This document shows positions 17,517-26,375 of a stretch of DNA of 55,880 bases, one piece after another. Position 1 is the stretch's first letter; each line of letters begins with the position of its first letter. The notes under the pieces were generated by a model, which worked only from the letters and a program-made list of their open reading frames with translations, was not told the DNA's origin and did no database searches. Origin of the DNA: Planctomycetota bacterium (lineage in GTDB: Bacteria > Planctomycetota > Planctomycetia > Gemmatales > Gemmataceae); contig JAIOPV010000175.1 in assembly GCA_021413735.1 (NCBI GenBank), positions 1 to 55,880 of the forward strand. Reading direction: 5' to 3'. The position numbers and the translations under genes are program-made.

Positions 17517-19349
17517 TCATCCTTGTTTCGCGGCTTTTGCTCGCCACCGCGCCGACGCGACGGGGTCAGCCTCCACTCCTCGACCTTCAGAGTACATCTC
17601 GCTGACCTGCAACTGCGCCCGGTTCACTCCTTGTTCGGCGGCCTTGAGGAACCACGCAAACGCATCTGCATCGCTCTGCGGAACGCCGCTTCCATCTAGA
17701 TACGCCACTGCAAGATTGTCCTGAGCAGGAGCGGAACCCCGCGTCGCCGCGATCGTGAGCCATCGCACAGCCGAAGGCGCATCGACCTCGCCGCCCCAGC
17801 CCGCGAGTTGGTACGCTCCGTATTGCGCCTGAGCCAGCAGACTTCCCCCCTCGGCACCCAGACGAAACCACATCAGTGCGGACGCATGATCCGGTTGGTT
17901 GTCATTCCCCTCACCGCGTTTGCAGATCAACCCGCAGTTCGCGCACGCTCGGGCTTCTGCCGCTTCTGCAGCTTCGATCGTTAAAGCCTCGCCCTCAGCT
18001 TTGTTCGCGTCGCAGCCCACGCCACCAATCAGAATCATCGCCCAGTTCATGACAACCGTCGGATGGCCGTGATGTGCCGCGAGTCTCGCGTATTCCGCAC
18101 CTTGGGTCAGGTTCACTGCTGCCCCAAGACCAAAGAACAGACTGTCGCTCACGAGGGATTGCGCACGCCAGTCGTCAGCATCGGCGGCAGCTTTCCACTC
18201 GGCGAACCGAACTGGGGCGCGGCGTTCATAGAACGCACGAATCCCCACCGGACGGTGATGTTCGGCCACGGCTTCATCCCAGTCCGTCTGCAACTCATCG
18301 ACCCCTGTGGTCATCGCGTCCACGAGCGCTGCGGCCTGTGTGTGTGAAGTGAAACTCTGAGCCATCGCGATCGTGCGAAGCTGCATCAACGCTTGATCGC
18401 GCATCCCAAGGCCCGCCAGCACAACCGCCTGAGCGAGCCAGATTTCGTCGTGCGGGAACGGCGGTGGGAAGTGATCCTGCCAACCAACGGTTAGCGGCGT
18501 GCCATCCGGATTGTAAAAGACGTTGATGCCATGTGAGAACGCGACCCATTCACCCAGCGAATGCAATTCGTGAAGGATCTCGAGAGCCAGTTCAAACTTC
18601 CCGCGACCCATCGCCACGACCACGAGCCAAAACCGCGCCGCGGCTCCGACTGGCGAATCGACATCAGTCGTTCCGATCACGGCTTCGAGAGCCGTCGTAT
18701 CGATCTCCTCCCACGGGCCATGATGGGAATCCTTCACTCGCTGAGAGATCGCCTGTTCGAGTGCCGCGGCAGTGGCACCATCCGGCTCGTGACGCTGATC
18801 GTAGATCGTGAGGGCAGACAAGAACGCTTCGGACACCCGTGTCACCCAACGTGTTGGCCCGCAGAGTGTGAGTTGGGCGTAACTGGCGTAATCAACTTGC
18901 AGGCGGTTCTCGCCGGTGAGAGTGCATCCGTTCGGAAGGCCGTCGAAGTGCCACCACGTGATGCCGAGTCGATCGCTGAGATCGGTTGTTCGCACACCGC
19001 ATTGTGCTGTGCCCCAGGAATAGCCACGGCGGGTTGTCGGTAAGCCGTACTCGCCGTCGGGGGGGAACTCCATTTCTTCGCGATAAATCGGAACTGGTAT
19101 CTCAGGATAAACGACCGGGAACACGGGTTCGGGTCGCGGGCGAAGAAAGCCTTTCTCATCCCGCAGCCATTTCAACTGTTCATCAACTCGCCGGTCGATG
19201 GTCCCTTCGCTGAGTTCACCCTCGATCTGTGTGCCGGTTGCCACCGTGAATGCGGCCAGATAGCCAACAGCCATCGCGTGCAGGTCGATCTCTCCGCTGC
19301 GGACTCGCCGACAGGCGAGCGGCACAACGACGGTGGCGGTCGTGCTCAT
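17517..19349 (-). CDS. large Sel1-repeat protein
   Basis: The 610-residue protein has a unique N-terminal half and a C-terminal solenoid of Sel1-like repeats (for example AQAQYGAYQLAGWGGEVDAPSAVRWL, shown here only in part; key residues are the Ala/Gly at AxYxLxxG and AxxWxxxAA). The last copies, AFAWFLKAAEQG and ARWRAKAAKQG, are the cleanest. Sel1 repeats build protein-binding superhelices. An ACANCGLICKRGEG segment with three cysteines interrupts the solenoid. No signal peptide is clear. Downstream on the same strand lies the ABC ATPase; no functional link is evident. Confidence 0.8.
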   Translation of the reverse strand: MSTTATVVVPLACRRVRSGEIDLHAMAVGYLAAFTVATGTQIEGELSEGTIDRRVDEQLKWLRDEKGFLRPRPEPVFPVVYPEIPVPIYREEMEFPPDGEYGLPTTRRGYSWGTAQCGVRTTDLSDRLGITWWHFDGLPNGCTLTGENRLQVDYASYAQLTLCGPTRWVTRVSEAFLSALTIYDQRHEPDGATAAALEQAISQRVKDSHHGPWEEIDTTALEAVIGTTDVDSPVGAAARFWLVVVAMGRGKFELALEILHELHSLGEWVAFSHGINVFYNPDGTPLTVGWQDHFPPPFPHDEIWLAQAVVLAGLGMRDQALMQLRTIAMAQSFTSHTQAAALVDAMTTGVDELQTDWDEAVAEHHRPVGIRAFYERRAPVRFAEWKAAADADDWRAQSLVSDSLFFGLGAAVNLTQGAEYARLAAHHGHPTVVMNWAMILIGGVGCDANKAEGEALTIEAAEAAEARACANCGLICKRGEGNDNQPDHASALMWFRLGAEGGSLLAQAQYGAYQLAGWGGEVDAPSAVRWLTIAATRGSAPAQDNLAVAYLDGSGVPQSDADAFAWFLKAAEQGVNRAQLQVSEMYSEGRGVEADPVASARWRAKAAKQG

Positions 19350-19744
19350 GGCATCACTCAGCGGCGCTATTTCGCATCCACAAACTCACGGGTGCTGTCT
19401 CGTTCTTGGTCATTATGGCACCGGCGTTCTTGCCCGTGTTTCCAAACTGCACAGACAAGACGGATACATTTTGAAGCTCCCGTCTCAGGAGATGTCGAAG
19501 GTCTGAGCGTGAAGCGCCTCGGCCGGAAAGCCAATAGAATGCCCAGATTACCGCCACCGACGCTGGAAGGCAACTGTCAGACCGTGATGCGACAACGGGT
19601 TCTGGGTGAAACGTGGCGGTCCGTGCTGGCGGCAGCGGGGTTTCTGTCTTAGGGTATTAGCACCGGAACGCGGAACCACGCTCACCGATCTGGCGTCCAA
19701 CTCGTGTTGGCGTGAAGAGAAGACCACAATTGGAGTACACTCCC
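19350..19744. other. divergent intergenic gap of about 395 bases
   Basis: No gene is supported. It must hold the promoters of the Sel1 gene (leftward) and the YHS-domain gene (rightward). A short imperfect hairpin, CACCGGCGTTCTTGCCCGTG at 19419-19438, recalls dispersed planctomycete repeats. No clear sigma-70 boxes were seen. Confidence 0.4.
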
Positions 19745-20470
19745 ATGCTGTTGCGGATGACTGCCCTGGCGGCGCTGGCCGTCGGACTGTTCGGATTGGC
19801 TGGCGGACCAGCCGTTGGTCAGGACAAGAAAGACCCGAAGGAAGTCTCGAAACTGAAGCCAGAGGAGCAGGCGAAGGTCAAAAAAGCGCTCGGCGAAATG
19901 CAAGACTTCATCGGTCAGTGGAATCTGGAAGGCACGCAAAAAGACGGTGCCAAGATAATCGCCTGGAAGGAAAAGGTGAGTTGGGGTTGGAACTTCAAGG
20001 GCGACCCGAGCTTCACTGCTGACTTCAACGAGGGGAAGGGCAAATACTACACGGGCGGCAGTTTGAAGTACGACCTTGAGAAGAAGCTGTACGTCCTGAG
20101 CCTGACCAATGCCGACAAAACGGAACAGGTGTTCGAGGGCAAGGCCGCGAAGGACGGCGGTTTGAAGCTCGAACGGAAGGACGCCAAGACGGGCGATGTT
20201 TACCGTCTCACACTGAACACGCTCTCCGAGGGCGACAAATTCCAGGTGAAATTCGAGAAGCAGGACGGCGGCAAGGGGTTGTTCAACAACGTGTTCGCAA
20301 TGAATGGTCTCAAGGAAGGCGCGGGTGGTGTTGGGGTCAAGAAGCCGGAGTGCATCGTTTCCGGCGGGGCCGCGAACATTGCTGTGAGTTTCAATGGCAA
20401 GACGTATTACGTGTGCTGCACCGGTTGTCGCGACGAGTTCAACGCGAACCCGAAGAAGTACGCGAAGTAA
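19745..20470 (+). CDS. secreted protein with C-terminal YHS-like metal-binding domain
   Basis: The 241-residue product starts at the ATG at 19745 (GGAG 10 bases upstream), with a signal peptide ending near GGPAVGQ. The middle (about 45-190) is a beta-rich lipocalin-like domain of the kind seen in planctomycete DUF1579-type proteins (DFIGQWNLEGT, FEGKAAKDGGLKLER). The last 40 residues are a YHS/TRASH-like domain: ECIVSGG, then YYVCCTGCRDEFNANPKKY, where the cysteines could bind a metal. A role as an exported metal sensor or chaperone is inference. A strong terminator follows at 20493. Confidence 0.75.
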   Translation: MLLRMTALAALAVGLFGLAGGPAVGQDKKDPKEVSKLKPEEQAKVKKALGEMQDFIGQWNLEGTQKDGAKIIAWKEKVSWGWNFKGDPSFTADFNEGKGKYYTGGSLKYDLEKKLYVLSLTNADKTEQVFEGKAAKDGGLKLERKDAKTGDVYRLTLNTLSEGDKFQVKFEKQDGGKGLFNNVFAMNGLKEGAGGVGVKKPECIVSGGAANIAVSFNGKTYYVCCTGCRDEFNANPKKYAK

Positions 20471-20492
20471 TCGAAGTCTGACCGAAGACTCG

Positions 20493-20524
20493 AAAAGCCT
20501 ACCCGCTCAAACGGGTGGGCTTTT
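20493..20524 (+). terminator. intrinsic terminator after the YHS-domain gene
   Basis: AAAAGCCTACCCG pairs with CGGGTGGGCTTTT around the 6-base loop CTCAAA, giving 13 pairs with one G-T, and ends in TTTT. It can work in both directions, also ending the opposing HEAT gene at 20584. Just beyond it, TATTCGCCGCTTGCGGCG (20541-20558) resembles half of the palindrome at 31839-31898. Confidence 0.85.
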
Positions 20525-20583
20525 CGCATTTGGAATGAGCTATTCGCCGCTTGCGGCGATGACCAAGGACCAGCATCAGGAAC

Positions 20584-21105
20584 TCATTCTGGTTGCGGTT
20601 GGCTGCGAGTGGCTTCCGCAGTCGCGAGGAGATCGGCGACTTGTTCGCGAACCCACGGTTGGGCGTCTTCCAACGCGGCACGCAACGCGGGAATGGCAGA
20701 GGTTCCGCACAGTTCCAACGCACGCCGAGCAACCCGTTGCAAGGGTCGATCCGAGTATTTGAGGACGATCAGTAACGGTTGCACGCATTCGACCATCCGC
20801 AGTTCGCCCAACATTTCAGCGGCGATGAGCTGCACTTCCGGCCGCAGGTGCTTCAGTGATTCGATCAACGTTGGCAACGCTGCCTGGCCTTGCTGACGCA
20901 AAGCAGCGAGGCTCGTATCGCGGACAGGCTGATAAAGGTCAGTGAGCAATCGCACGAGTTCGACGGATGCCCAGGTTTCGGTGAGCCGCCCCAACTCCGC
21001 GGCGGCGAGCGCACGCATCACGGGATCGTCGCTGTGGGATTGTTGCAGCAGCGGATGGATTGGCGGTGCAGACTTTCTGAAGAGCCGTGTGACCCATTTC
21101 AACAT
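20584..21105 (-). CDS. HEAT-repeat protein
   Basis: The 173-residue protein is a small alpha solenoid of HEAT repeats: DPVMRALAAAELGRL, QPVRDTSLAALRQQG, PEVQLIAAEMLGEL, RPLQRVARRALELCG and PWVREQVADLLA each show the hydrophobic spacing and the Asp/Arg pair between helices. Such proteins usually serve as binding platforms. GGAGG lies 5 bases before the ATG at 21105. It is divergent from the unknown gene at 21207. Confidence 0.88.
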   Translation of the reverse strand: MLKWVTRLFRKSAPPIHPLLQQSHSDDPVMRALAAAELGRLTETWASVELVRLLTDLYQPVRDTSLAALRQQGQAALPTLIESLKHLRPEVQLIAAEMLGELRMVECVQPLLIVLKYSDRPLQRVARRALELCGTSAIPALRAALEDAQPWVREQVADLLATAEATRSQPQPE

Positions 21106-21206
21106 GGTATCCTCCGACGGATTCGAGTTCGGCTAACCGATTGGTCTGACGCACAGAGTAACATTATGAATGACTTGGCGACGGAGAAGCCGGAGGAGTC
21201 CAGGCT

Positions 21207-21698
21207 GTGTTTGAAACGCTTCTTGCCGAAATGACGATCACACGGAACGGCATGCCTCTTCGAGGAAACGCTGGAGACCTCCACTTGTGGAGCATGGTTC
21301 TGTTGATGTGCATCCGGGACGCAGCGATGCGAGTGCATGTTTCCCGCATCGGTGAGTGGGAGACAAAGATGGAGTATCAGGTCGATGGCACCTGGTACGA
21401 GATGGTTCCGCCTCCTGCTTATTCTGTTGATGGATTGTATGCCATCCTTGCGATCGAGCCTGATCCGTGGTGGCATCGGCTGGTGCCGCGTTTCCGCAGA
21501 ACCAAGGCACCGGTTGTGCAGATGTGCTGGCAGGGACGGATAGAAGTTGGGCTGAGAGGACTGATTATCCCTGTCGAGTGCGATATGCTCCCCCACCCTG
21601 GCGGCTTGTTCATCTCATTTGAACTGGCCGTGACCGCCGAAGAACTTGCTCAGCTTGGGCCGATGCCATCGGCTCCAGAAGTCGACTTCGAGATGTGA
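21207..21698 (+). CDS. hypothetical protein, function unknown
   Basis: The 163-residue protein starts with GTG at 21207, supported by GGAGGAG 8 bases upstream. It shows no signal peptide or membrane helix. Notable features are two tryptophan-rich segments (GTWYEMVPPPAY and DPWWHRLVPRFRR) and a basic patch between them. I do not recognise the family. It stops 57 bases before the end of the convergent guanine deaminase. Confidence 0.7.
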   Translation: MFETLLAEMTITRNGMPLRGNAGDLHLWSMVLLMCIRDAAMRVHVSRIGEWETKMEYQVDGTWYEMVPPPAYSVDGLYAILAIEPDPWWHRLVPRFRRTKAPVVQMCWQGRIEVGLRGLIIPVECDMLPHPGGLFISFELAVTAEELAQLGPMPSAPEVDFEM

Positions 21699-21755
21699 AA
21701 AAGCCACCGGAAGAAACCCGGCGGCTCAGCTTCGGTTACGCTCCACGTTCCGGGA

Positions 21756-23165
21756 TCACGCGGTCTTCTTCTTGTATGCCAGCTTGCCCGAGACCCATGT
21801 CTCATCGACATTCCGATCATCGCCGCACGCCAACACGCCGAACAACAGCATCGCCGCTTGATCCATCGTCGTTGGACCACTCGGCGGCGCGATCAACGAT
21901 TGATGCCACGCCATCGCGTGCTGACCCGCGTTCCAATCGAGCGCCACGAAGTCCGCTTCCTTTCCGACATTGAAGTTCCCGAGAACATCGTCGAGATACA
22001 GAGCGTTCGCACCGCCGAGCGTGGCGAGGTAATACGCACGATACGGGTTCAGCTTGTTGCGCTCGGCCTCGTCCGCGTCCATCTCACGCGGGTTCACGGA
22101 GCCGTCGAGCATCGTGTTGTTGCACAACCCTACCTTGTACGCCTCTTCCATCACGCGAATCAAACTGAACGCATTGCCGCCGCCCATATCGCAACCCAGT
22201 GCGATGCGAACGCGGTGCTCGGGATCGGTCGCACGGCCAATCCGGAACAAGCCACTGCCAAGGAACAGGTTCGACAGCGGGCAGAAGCACACGCACGCCC
22301 CCGCCTTGGCGAATCGACGGAACTCCTCATTCGAGAGCCAGACGCCGTGCCCCGCCGTGAACTTCGGCCCGAGTAGACCGTGCTTCTCGTGAACTTCCGT
22401 GTAGTCGCGGCACTGCGGATAGTATTCCTTCGCCTGCTTCACTTCCGTCGGGTTCTCGGAGATGTGCGTATTCACCCAGCAGTCGGGGTACTCGCGTTTT
22501 AACTGCGAACACTTGTTCATCATCTCTTCTGTGCAGCCGACCGCGAATCGTGGCGTGATGGCGTACAGGTGCCGGCCCTTGCGGTGATACTTCTCGATGA
22601 GTCTCTTTGACTCGCGGTAGAACTGATCGGGTGTGTTCAGGAACTCGGGCGGCGCGAAACGGTCGATGCCTGTGAGGCCCGCAATCGTGCGCATCCCGCG
22701 ACGCCCGGCTTCCTCGAAGAACGCTTCGGTTGAAACGGGACTGCTCGTTGTGAACGCCTGGCAGGTCGTGGTTCCGCCCGCGAGGACGGCGTCGAAGAAT
22801 CTGACCGCCGCTTCCTTGGCGTAAGTTGGGTCGGCGTATTTCATCTCTTCGGGGAAGATCCAGGTCTTGAGCCAGTCGAGGAGTTGGAGGCCGTAAGCGC
22901 CGAGGACTCGCGTTTGCGGGAAGTGGATGTGGCCATCGATGAAGCCCGGAACGATGATTCGATTCTTGATGTGCGTCACCGGCACGCTCGTGAACTTCGG
23001 CGACACTTCCGCGAACGGGCCGAACGCCTTGATGATGCCATCCTCAACGACGAGCAACCCGTCTTCGACGAATCGTGCTGCGTCTTGTTCGTGCCCGACG
23101 TATTTCCAGGGATCATCAATCAGGTCGAAGAACGTTCCGCGGATAGCAGTGATTTGCGACGCCAT
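21756..23165 (-). CDS. guaD: guanine deaminase
   Basis: The 469-residue enzyme hydrolyses guanine to xanthine and ammonia in purine salvage or breakdown. Motifs of the amidohydrolase fold are complete: VPGFIDGHIHFPQTRVLG (metal His pair), LLDWLKTWIFPEE, the HISEN motif, TAGHGVWLSNEE and LGCDMGGGNAFSL. The length and N-terminal beta sandwich fit GuaD rather than cytosine deaminase. GAGG is about 8 bases before the ATG. It follows the PSD1 gene on the same strand, with a terminator between, so it is probably transcribed separately. Confidence 0.93.
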   Translation of the reverse strand: MASQITAIRGTFFDLIDDPWKYVGHEQDAARFVEDGLLVVEDGIIKAFGPFAEVSPKFTSVPVTHIKNRIIVPGFIDGHIHFPQTRVLGAYGLQLLDWLKTWIFPEEMKYADPTYAKEAAVRFFDAVLAGGTTTCQAFTTSSPVSTEAFFEEAGRRGMRTIAGLTGIDRFAPPEFLNTPDQFYRESKRLIEKYHRKGRHLYAITPRFAVGCTEEMMNKCSQLKREYPDCWVNTHISENPTEVKQAKEYYPQCRDYTEVHEKHGLLGPKFTAGHGVWLSNEEFRRFAKAGACVCFCPLSNLFLGSGLFRIGRATDPEHRVRIALGCDMGGGNAFSLIRVMEEAYKVGLCNNTMLDGSVNPREMDADEAERNKLNPYRAYYLATLGGANALYLDDVLGNFNVGKEADFVALDWNAGQHAMAWHQSLIAPPSGPTTMDQAAMLLFGVLACGDDRNVDETWVSGKLAYKKKTA

Positions 23166-23340
23166 TGAGAGCGACCTCGGAGACTGTGGGGTACATCATG
23201 GAAGTAGGAACACCATCGCCGCAGGGTGGTGATGGTGTCCGATATGTTGTTGTCGGTTTGAAACGGGAATGCAAATGAGAATTGGACGAATCATGCCTGA
23301 ACGAGCAACTGCTGCGCGGCATGACCCGCAAAGTAAAGCA

Positions 23341-23374
23341 AGCGAGCCGCCGAGGTTTAACTCAGCGGCTCGCT
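23341..23374 (-). terminator. hairpin terminator after the PSD1 gene
   Basis: Perfect 10-base arms AGCGAGCCGC and GCGGCTCGCT enclose a 14-base loop, with T-rich sequence on both sides. It sits about 40 bases beyond the PSD1 stop, in the 246-base gap before guaD. Confidence 0.75.
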
Positions 23375-23411
23375 TTGGTTTGTTGACAACGCTCTCGGTC
23401 GCCTTCTCACG

Positions 23412-25937
23412 TTATTGGTTGAACACGAACTCCTTGGTGTTCACGAGAGCCCACAGGATGTTCTCATACGCGGTCTTCTTGCCGCCAGCGGGGTTCATCG
23501 CGTTCTTTGCGACCTGCTGCTCGATGTGAGCCAACGCGGCCTTCATGTCGTCCGCGGTCGGCTTGCGACACAGCACCCACAAGAACAGATCCGTCACCTT
23601 CTCGGTTTCGGGACGCTTGTCCTCGGCTGACGCGAGCTTGTCGGCTCGGCCACCGGCCCGCGTGATCTTGCCCTGAACTTCGTCGCTGTTCAGCATGTGC
23701 AGCACGGCCGCGAGATTCGCTTCGTTCACCCGTTCGCACTCGCACGCACTGATTCGCTGTGGGCGACCGTTCACATCGAGGAAGTACGACGAGAACGATT
23801 CATCAGGCAGCATGATCGCACGGTTCGGGGCGTTCTTGTCGGTCGGCAAACCGTTGAAGCGGTTCGGGCTGTCGGTCGCCTGACACAACGCGTCGAGCAA
23901 CACTTCCGCCTGCAATCGCTTTGGGTAATACCGAGCGTACGCCTGCTTGTCTGACTTGTTGAAATCGTTCGGCGTGCTGCTCAGTTGATACGTCCGGCTC
24001 TTGCAAATCGTCTTGATGAGCGACTTCAGGCTGAACTTGTTATCGACCAGATTCTTCGCAAGCGCGTCGAGCAGTTCCGGATTCGACGGCGGGTTCGTGA
24101 TTCGCATGTCGTCGAGCGGATCGACGATTCCGCGACCCAGGAAGTGTGCCCAGTAACGATTCGCCACGGCTCGCGCGAAGAACGGATTCTGCGGAGCAAC
24201 CATCCAGTCCACGAGCTTCTGACGCGGATCGTCTTCGGTCGAAACTTCCATCGGGCTGGCATCGAGCGGCTTGATGTCGGCGCTCTTGCCAGTCCGCTTG
24301 TTCGTCACGTTGCCGGTCGCCTTGCTGAACACCACGACAAGCTGTGCCTGGCGGTCGGCGTTCGATCCGGGGACGACGAGGTTCTTGCGGCCAACGCGAC
24401 CGTAGAACGCGGCGAGACCCCAGTAATCGTCCTGGCTCCATTTTTCGTATGGGTGGTGGTGACAGTTCGCACACGCCAATCGCTGACCCAGGAACACCTG
24501 GCTCACGTCATCGACGAACTGTTCGGGCTTGTCGATTTCCTTGTACCACACGGTCGGCGGACTCTTGCGTTCGTCGCCGTTGGCGGTGAGCACGCCACGC
24601 ACGAATTCGCTGTATGGCGTGTCGCTGGCGATCTTTTCGCGAATCCACTCGTGGAACGCGAAAGTACCGTTGGCGCGGGTCGCTTCTGCTCGGCGCTTCA
24701 CGCGGAGGATGTCGGCCCACTTGTTCGCGAAGTAGTAAGCGTATTCGGGTGTTTCGAGCAACCGATCCACGAGCTTATCGCGCTTCGTGGCGTCCTTGTC
24801 ATCGACGAACTCCATGATCTGCTTCGGTGTCGGCAGGCTGCCGGTGATGTCGAGGAACACGCGGCGAACAAAGACTTCATCGCTGCACAGTTCCGACGGC
24901 ACGAGGCCGAGTTCTTTCCACTTCTTCGCGGTGTGCTGGTCGACTACCGTCTTCGTCTCAAAGTTCCAATCGGGGGTCTTCACGCCGAGGGGAACCGTCG
25001 CACGGAACACAGCGACCATACCCTGATAGCGAGCCATCACGGCCGCTTCGCCGCTCATCTGCAGCGTTCGCACCGCACCGTTCAGATCGACCGTCGCGAT
25101 TTCGGTGTCGTTGCACTCGTACTGAGCGCGACGTGAGATGTCCTCGATGGTGCCGTCGGTGTAGTGAGCGTACACGGCGAACTGTTGCTTGCTGCCGCGG
25201 CTCATGACGCGGTGTTCAGGAAACACGGTGATCTTCGTGACGGTTGGGTCTGTGGTTTCGCCCCACGGCATACCGGCCCCGATCCAACGGCGAACGAGTT
25301 TGTATTCGTCGGAGTCGGGTTCCATCTTCTTGCCGCCGCCGTGTGGCGAGCGACCGGTCGCTTTCATCAGGAAGAGGCTGGCGTCCGGGTTCGCGGGGAA
25401 CATCCGGCGACCACGGCCTTCCTTCACGGTCGTCGTGAAATCGAGGTCCGGCTCAAAGCCGAGCAGCGACAACCTGAAGCCGTTCTGACCGGCGAGCTTC
25501 CCGTGACAACCGCCGCTGTTGCAGCCGAGCTTCGTGAAGATCGGCACGATTTGATTCGTGAAGTTCAAGGGCAGATCGTCGCCCATGTGCGTGACTGTGA
25601 GCGGCACGCGAGCGGTCTTGTCGCCAAACGTCGCGACGATTTCGGTGGTGCCGTTTGCACGCGGCAGCACTCGTCCGGTGGTCAGCATCATCGCGGCTTT
25701 ACCATCACCCACGACATACTTCACGTCGTGTGTGAGATCGACAAGTTTGCCGTCGTTGAGAGTCGCGGTGATGACCAACTGCGTGGCCGAGTCTGCACCG
25801 ACGAGGGCGACTTTCGCGGGGTGAATCGCGAGCGTTTTGATGTCGCCAGGGCTTGGGAGTGGGGCATCGGCTGCGCGTGAAGTTCCGGTTCCGATGATAG
25901 CGGCGACGATTGCCGCCAACAGGCGGGATTTCGACAT
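23412..25937 (-). CDS. DUF1549/DUF1553 (PSD1-type) planctomycete cytochrome-c-like protein
   Basis: The 841-residue exported protein starts at the ATG at 25937 with a signal peptide (LLAAIVAAIIGTGTSRAA). An Ig-like BIG2 segment follows, then a LGCNSGGCHGK motif near residue 136 (CX4CH), a second Ig-like part, the DUF1549 domain with ACANCHHHPYEKW near 487 (a true CxxCH), and DUF1553 with FFARAVANRYWAHFLGRGI. The family is abundant in Planctomycetes and usually precedes a DUF1501 gene; none is present here. Haem binding is suggested by CxxCH but unproven. Confidence 0.9.
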   Translation of the reverse strand: MSKSRLLAAIVAAIIGTGTSRAADAPLPSPGDIKTLAIHPAKVALVGADSATQLVITATLNDGKLVDLTHDVKYVVGDGKAAMMLTTGRVLPRANGTTEIVATFGDKTARVPLTVTHMGDDLPLNFTNQIVPIFTKLGCNSGGCHGKLAGQNGFRLSLLGFEPDLDFTTTVKEGRGRRMFPANPDASLFLMKATGRSPHGGGKKMEPDSDEYKLVRRWIGAGMPWGETTDPTVTKITVFPEHRVMSRGSKQQFAVYAHYTDGTIEDISRRAQYECNDTEIATVDLNGAVRTLQMSGEAAVMARYQGMVAVFRATVPLGVKTPDWNFETKTVVDQHTAKKWKELGLVPSELCSDEVFVRRVFLDITGSLPTPKQIMEFVDDKDATKRDKLVDRLLETPEYAYYFANKWADILRVKRRAEATRANGTFAFHEWIREKIASDTPYSEFVRGVLTANGDERKSPPTVWYKEIDKPEQFVDDVSQVFLGQRLACANCHHHPYEKWSQDDYWGLAAFYGRVGRKNLVVPGSNADRQAQLVVVFSKATGNVTNKRTGKSADIKPLDASPMEVSTEDDPRQKLVDWMVAPQNPFFARAVANRYWAHFLGRGIVDPLDDMRITNPPSNPELLDALAKNLVDNKFSLKSLIKTICKSRTYQLSSTPNDFNKSDKQAYARYYPKRLQAEVLLDALCQATDSPNRFNGLPTDKNAPNRAIMLPDESFSSYFLDVNGRPQRISACECERVNEANLAAVLHMLNSDEVQGKITRAGGRADKLASAEDKRPETEKVTDLFLWVLCRKPTADDMKAALAHIEQQVAKNAMNPAGGKKTAYENILWALVNTKEFVFNQ

Positions 25938-26375
25938 TGAAGAGACCCTCAAGGGGGCACAAGCGGTGGGGTGGTCAGCGCGACTGCAACGGCGGGACCA
26001 ATTCGACTAATTAGGATATTGTCGCTTACGTCCGGGTGATGTGCAAGTGTGAACCCGCACGCTTTCGCGATTCCGGCGGGTGTTCTGCGGTACTGTTTCG
26101 GGTGCTGCGGCGAATGGCGTCGTTCTGATGTGGTTTCTTCCGGACGATCGAGATGGTTCCGGACGTGGAATTGATTCTTGCGTCAGCGGAATTGGCCGCA
26201 ACCGACTCGATGAAGGACCTTTGCACACATTCTGATGTAGTTTCTTCCGGATGAACGAGATGGTTCCGGACCTGAAACGGTTGTTTCCGGGCGTGGGGTG
26301 GGGGAGTGGGCCGGAATCAATTTCAGGCCCTCGCGATCCGGAACTCGGCGACTGACGTCGTCGAGCTCGCCAAAA
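25938..26375. other. 438-base intergenic region with two long direct repeats
   Basis: No gene is supported. It holds two imperfect copies of a 48-base unit (26123-26170 and 26230-26277), described separately. It lies upstream of the PSD1 gene and downstream of the GTPase gene, so it should contain the PSD1 promoter. Confidence 0.6.
26123..26277. repeat. two imperfect 48-base direct repeats with TTCCGGA cores
   Basis: Copies at 26123-26170 and 26230-26277 share TTCTGATGT, then GTTTCTTCCGGA, then CGAGATGGTTCCGGAC, differing at about seven positions. Each holds two TTCCGGA sites 19 bases apart; TCCGGA is itself palindromic. A fifth related TTTCCGGG follows at 26285. Starts are 107 bases apart. 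They may be operator-like binding sites or relics of a small duplication. Confidence 0.75.
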
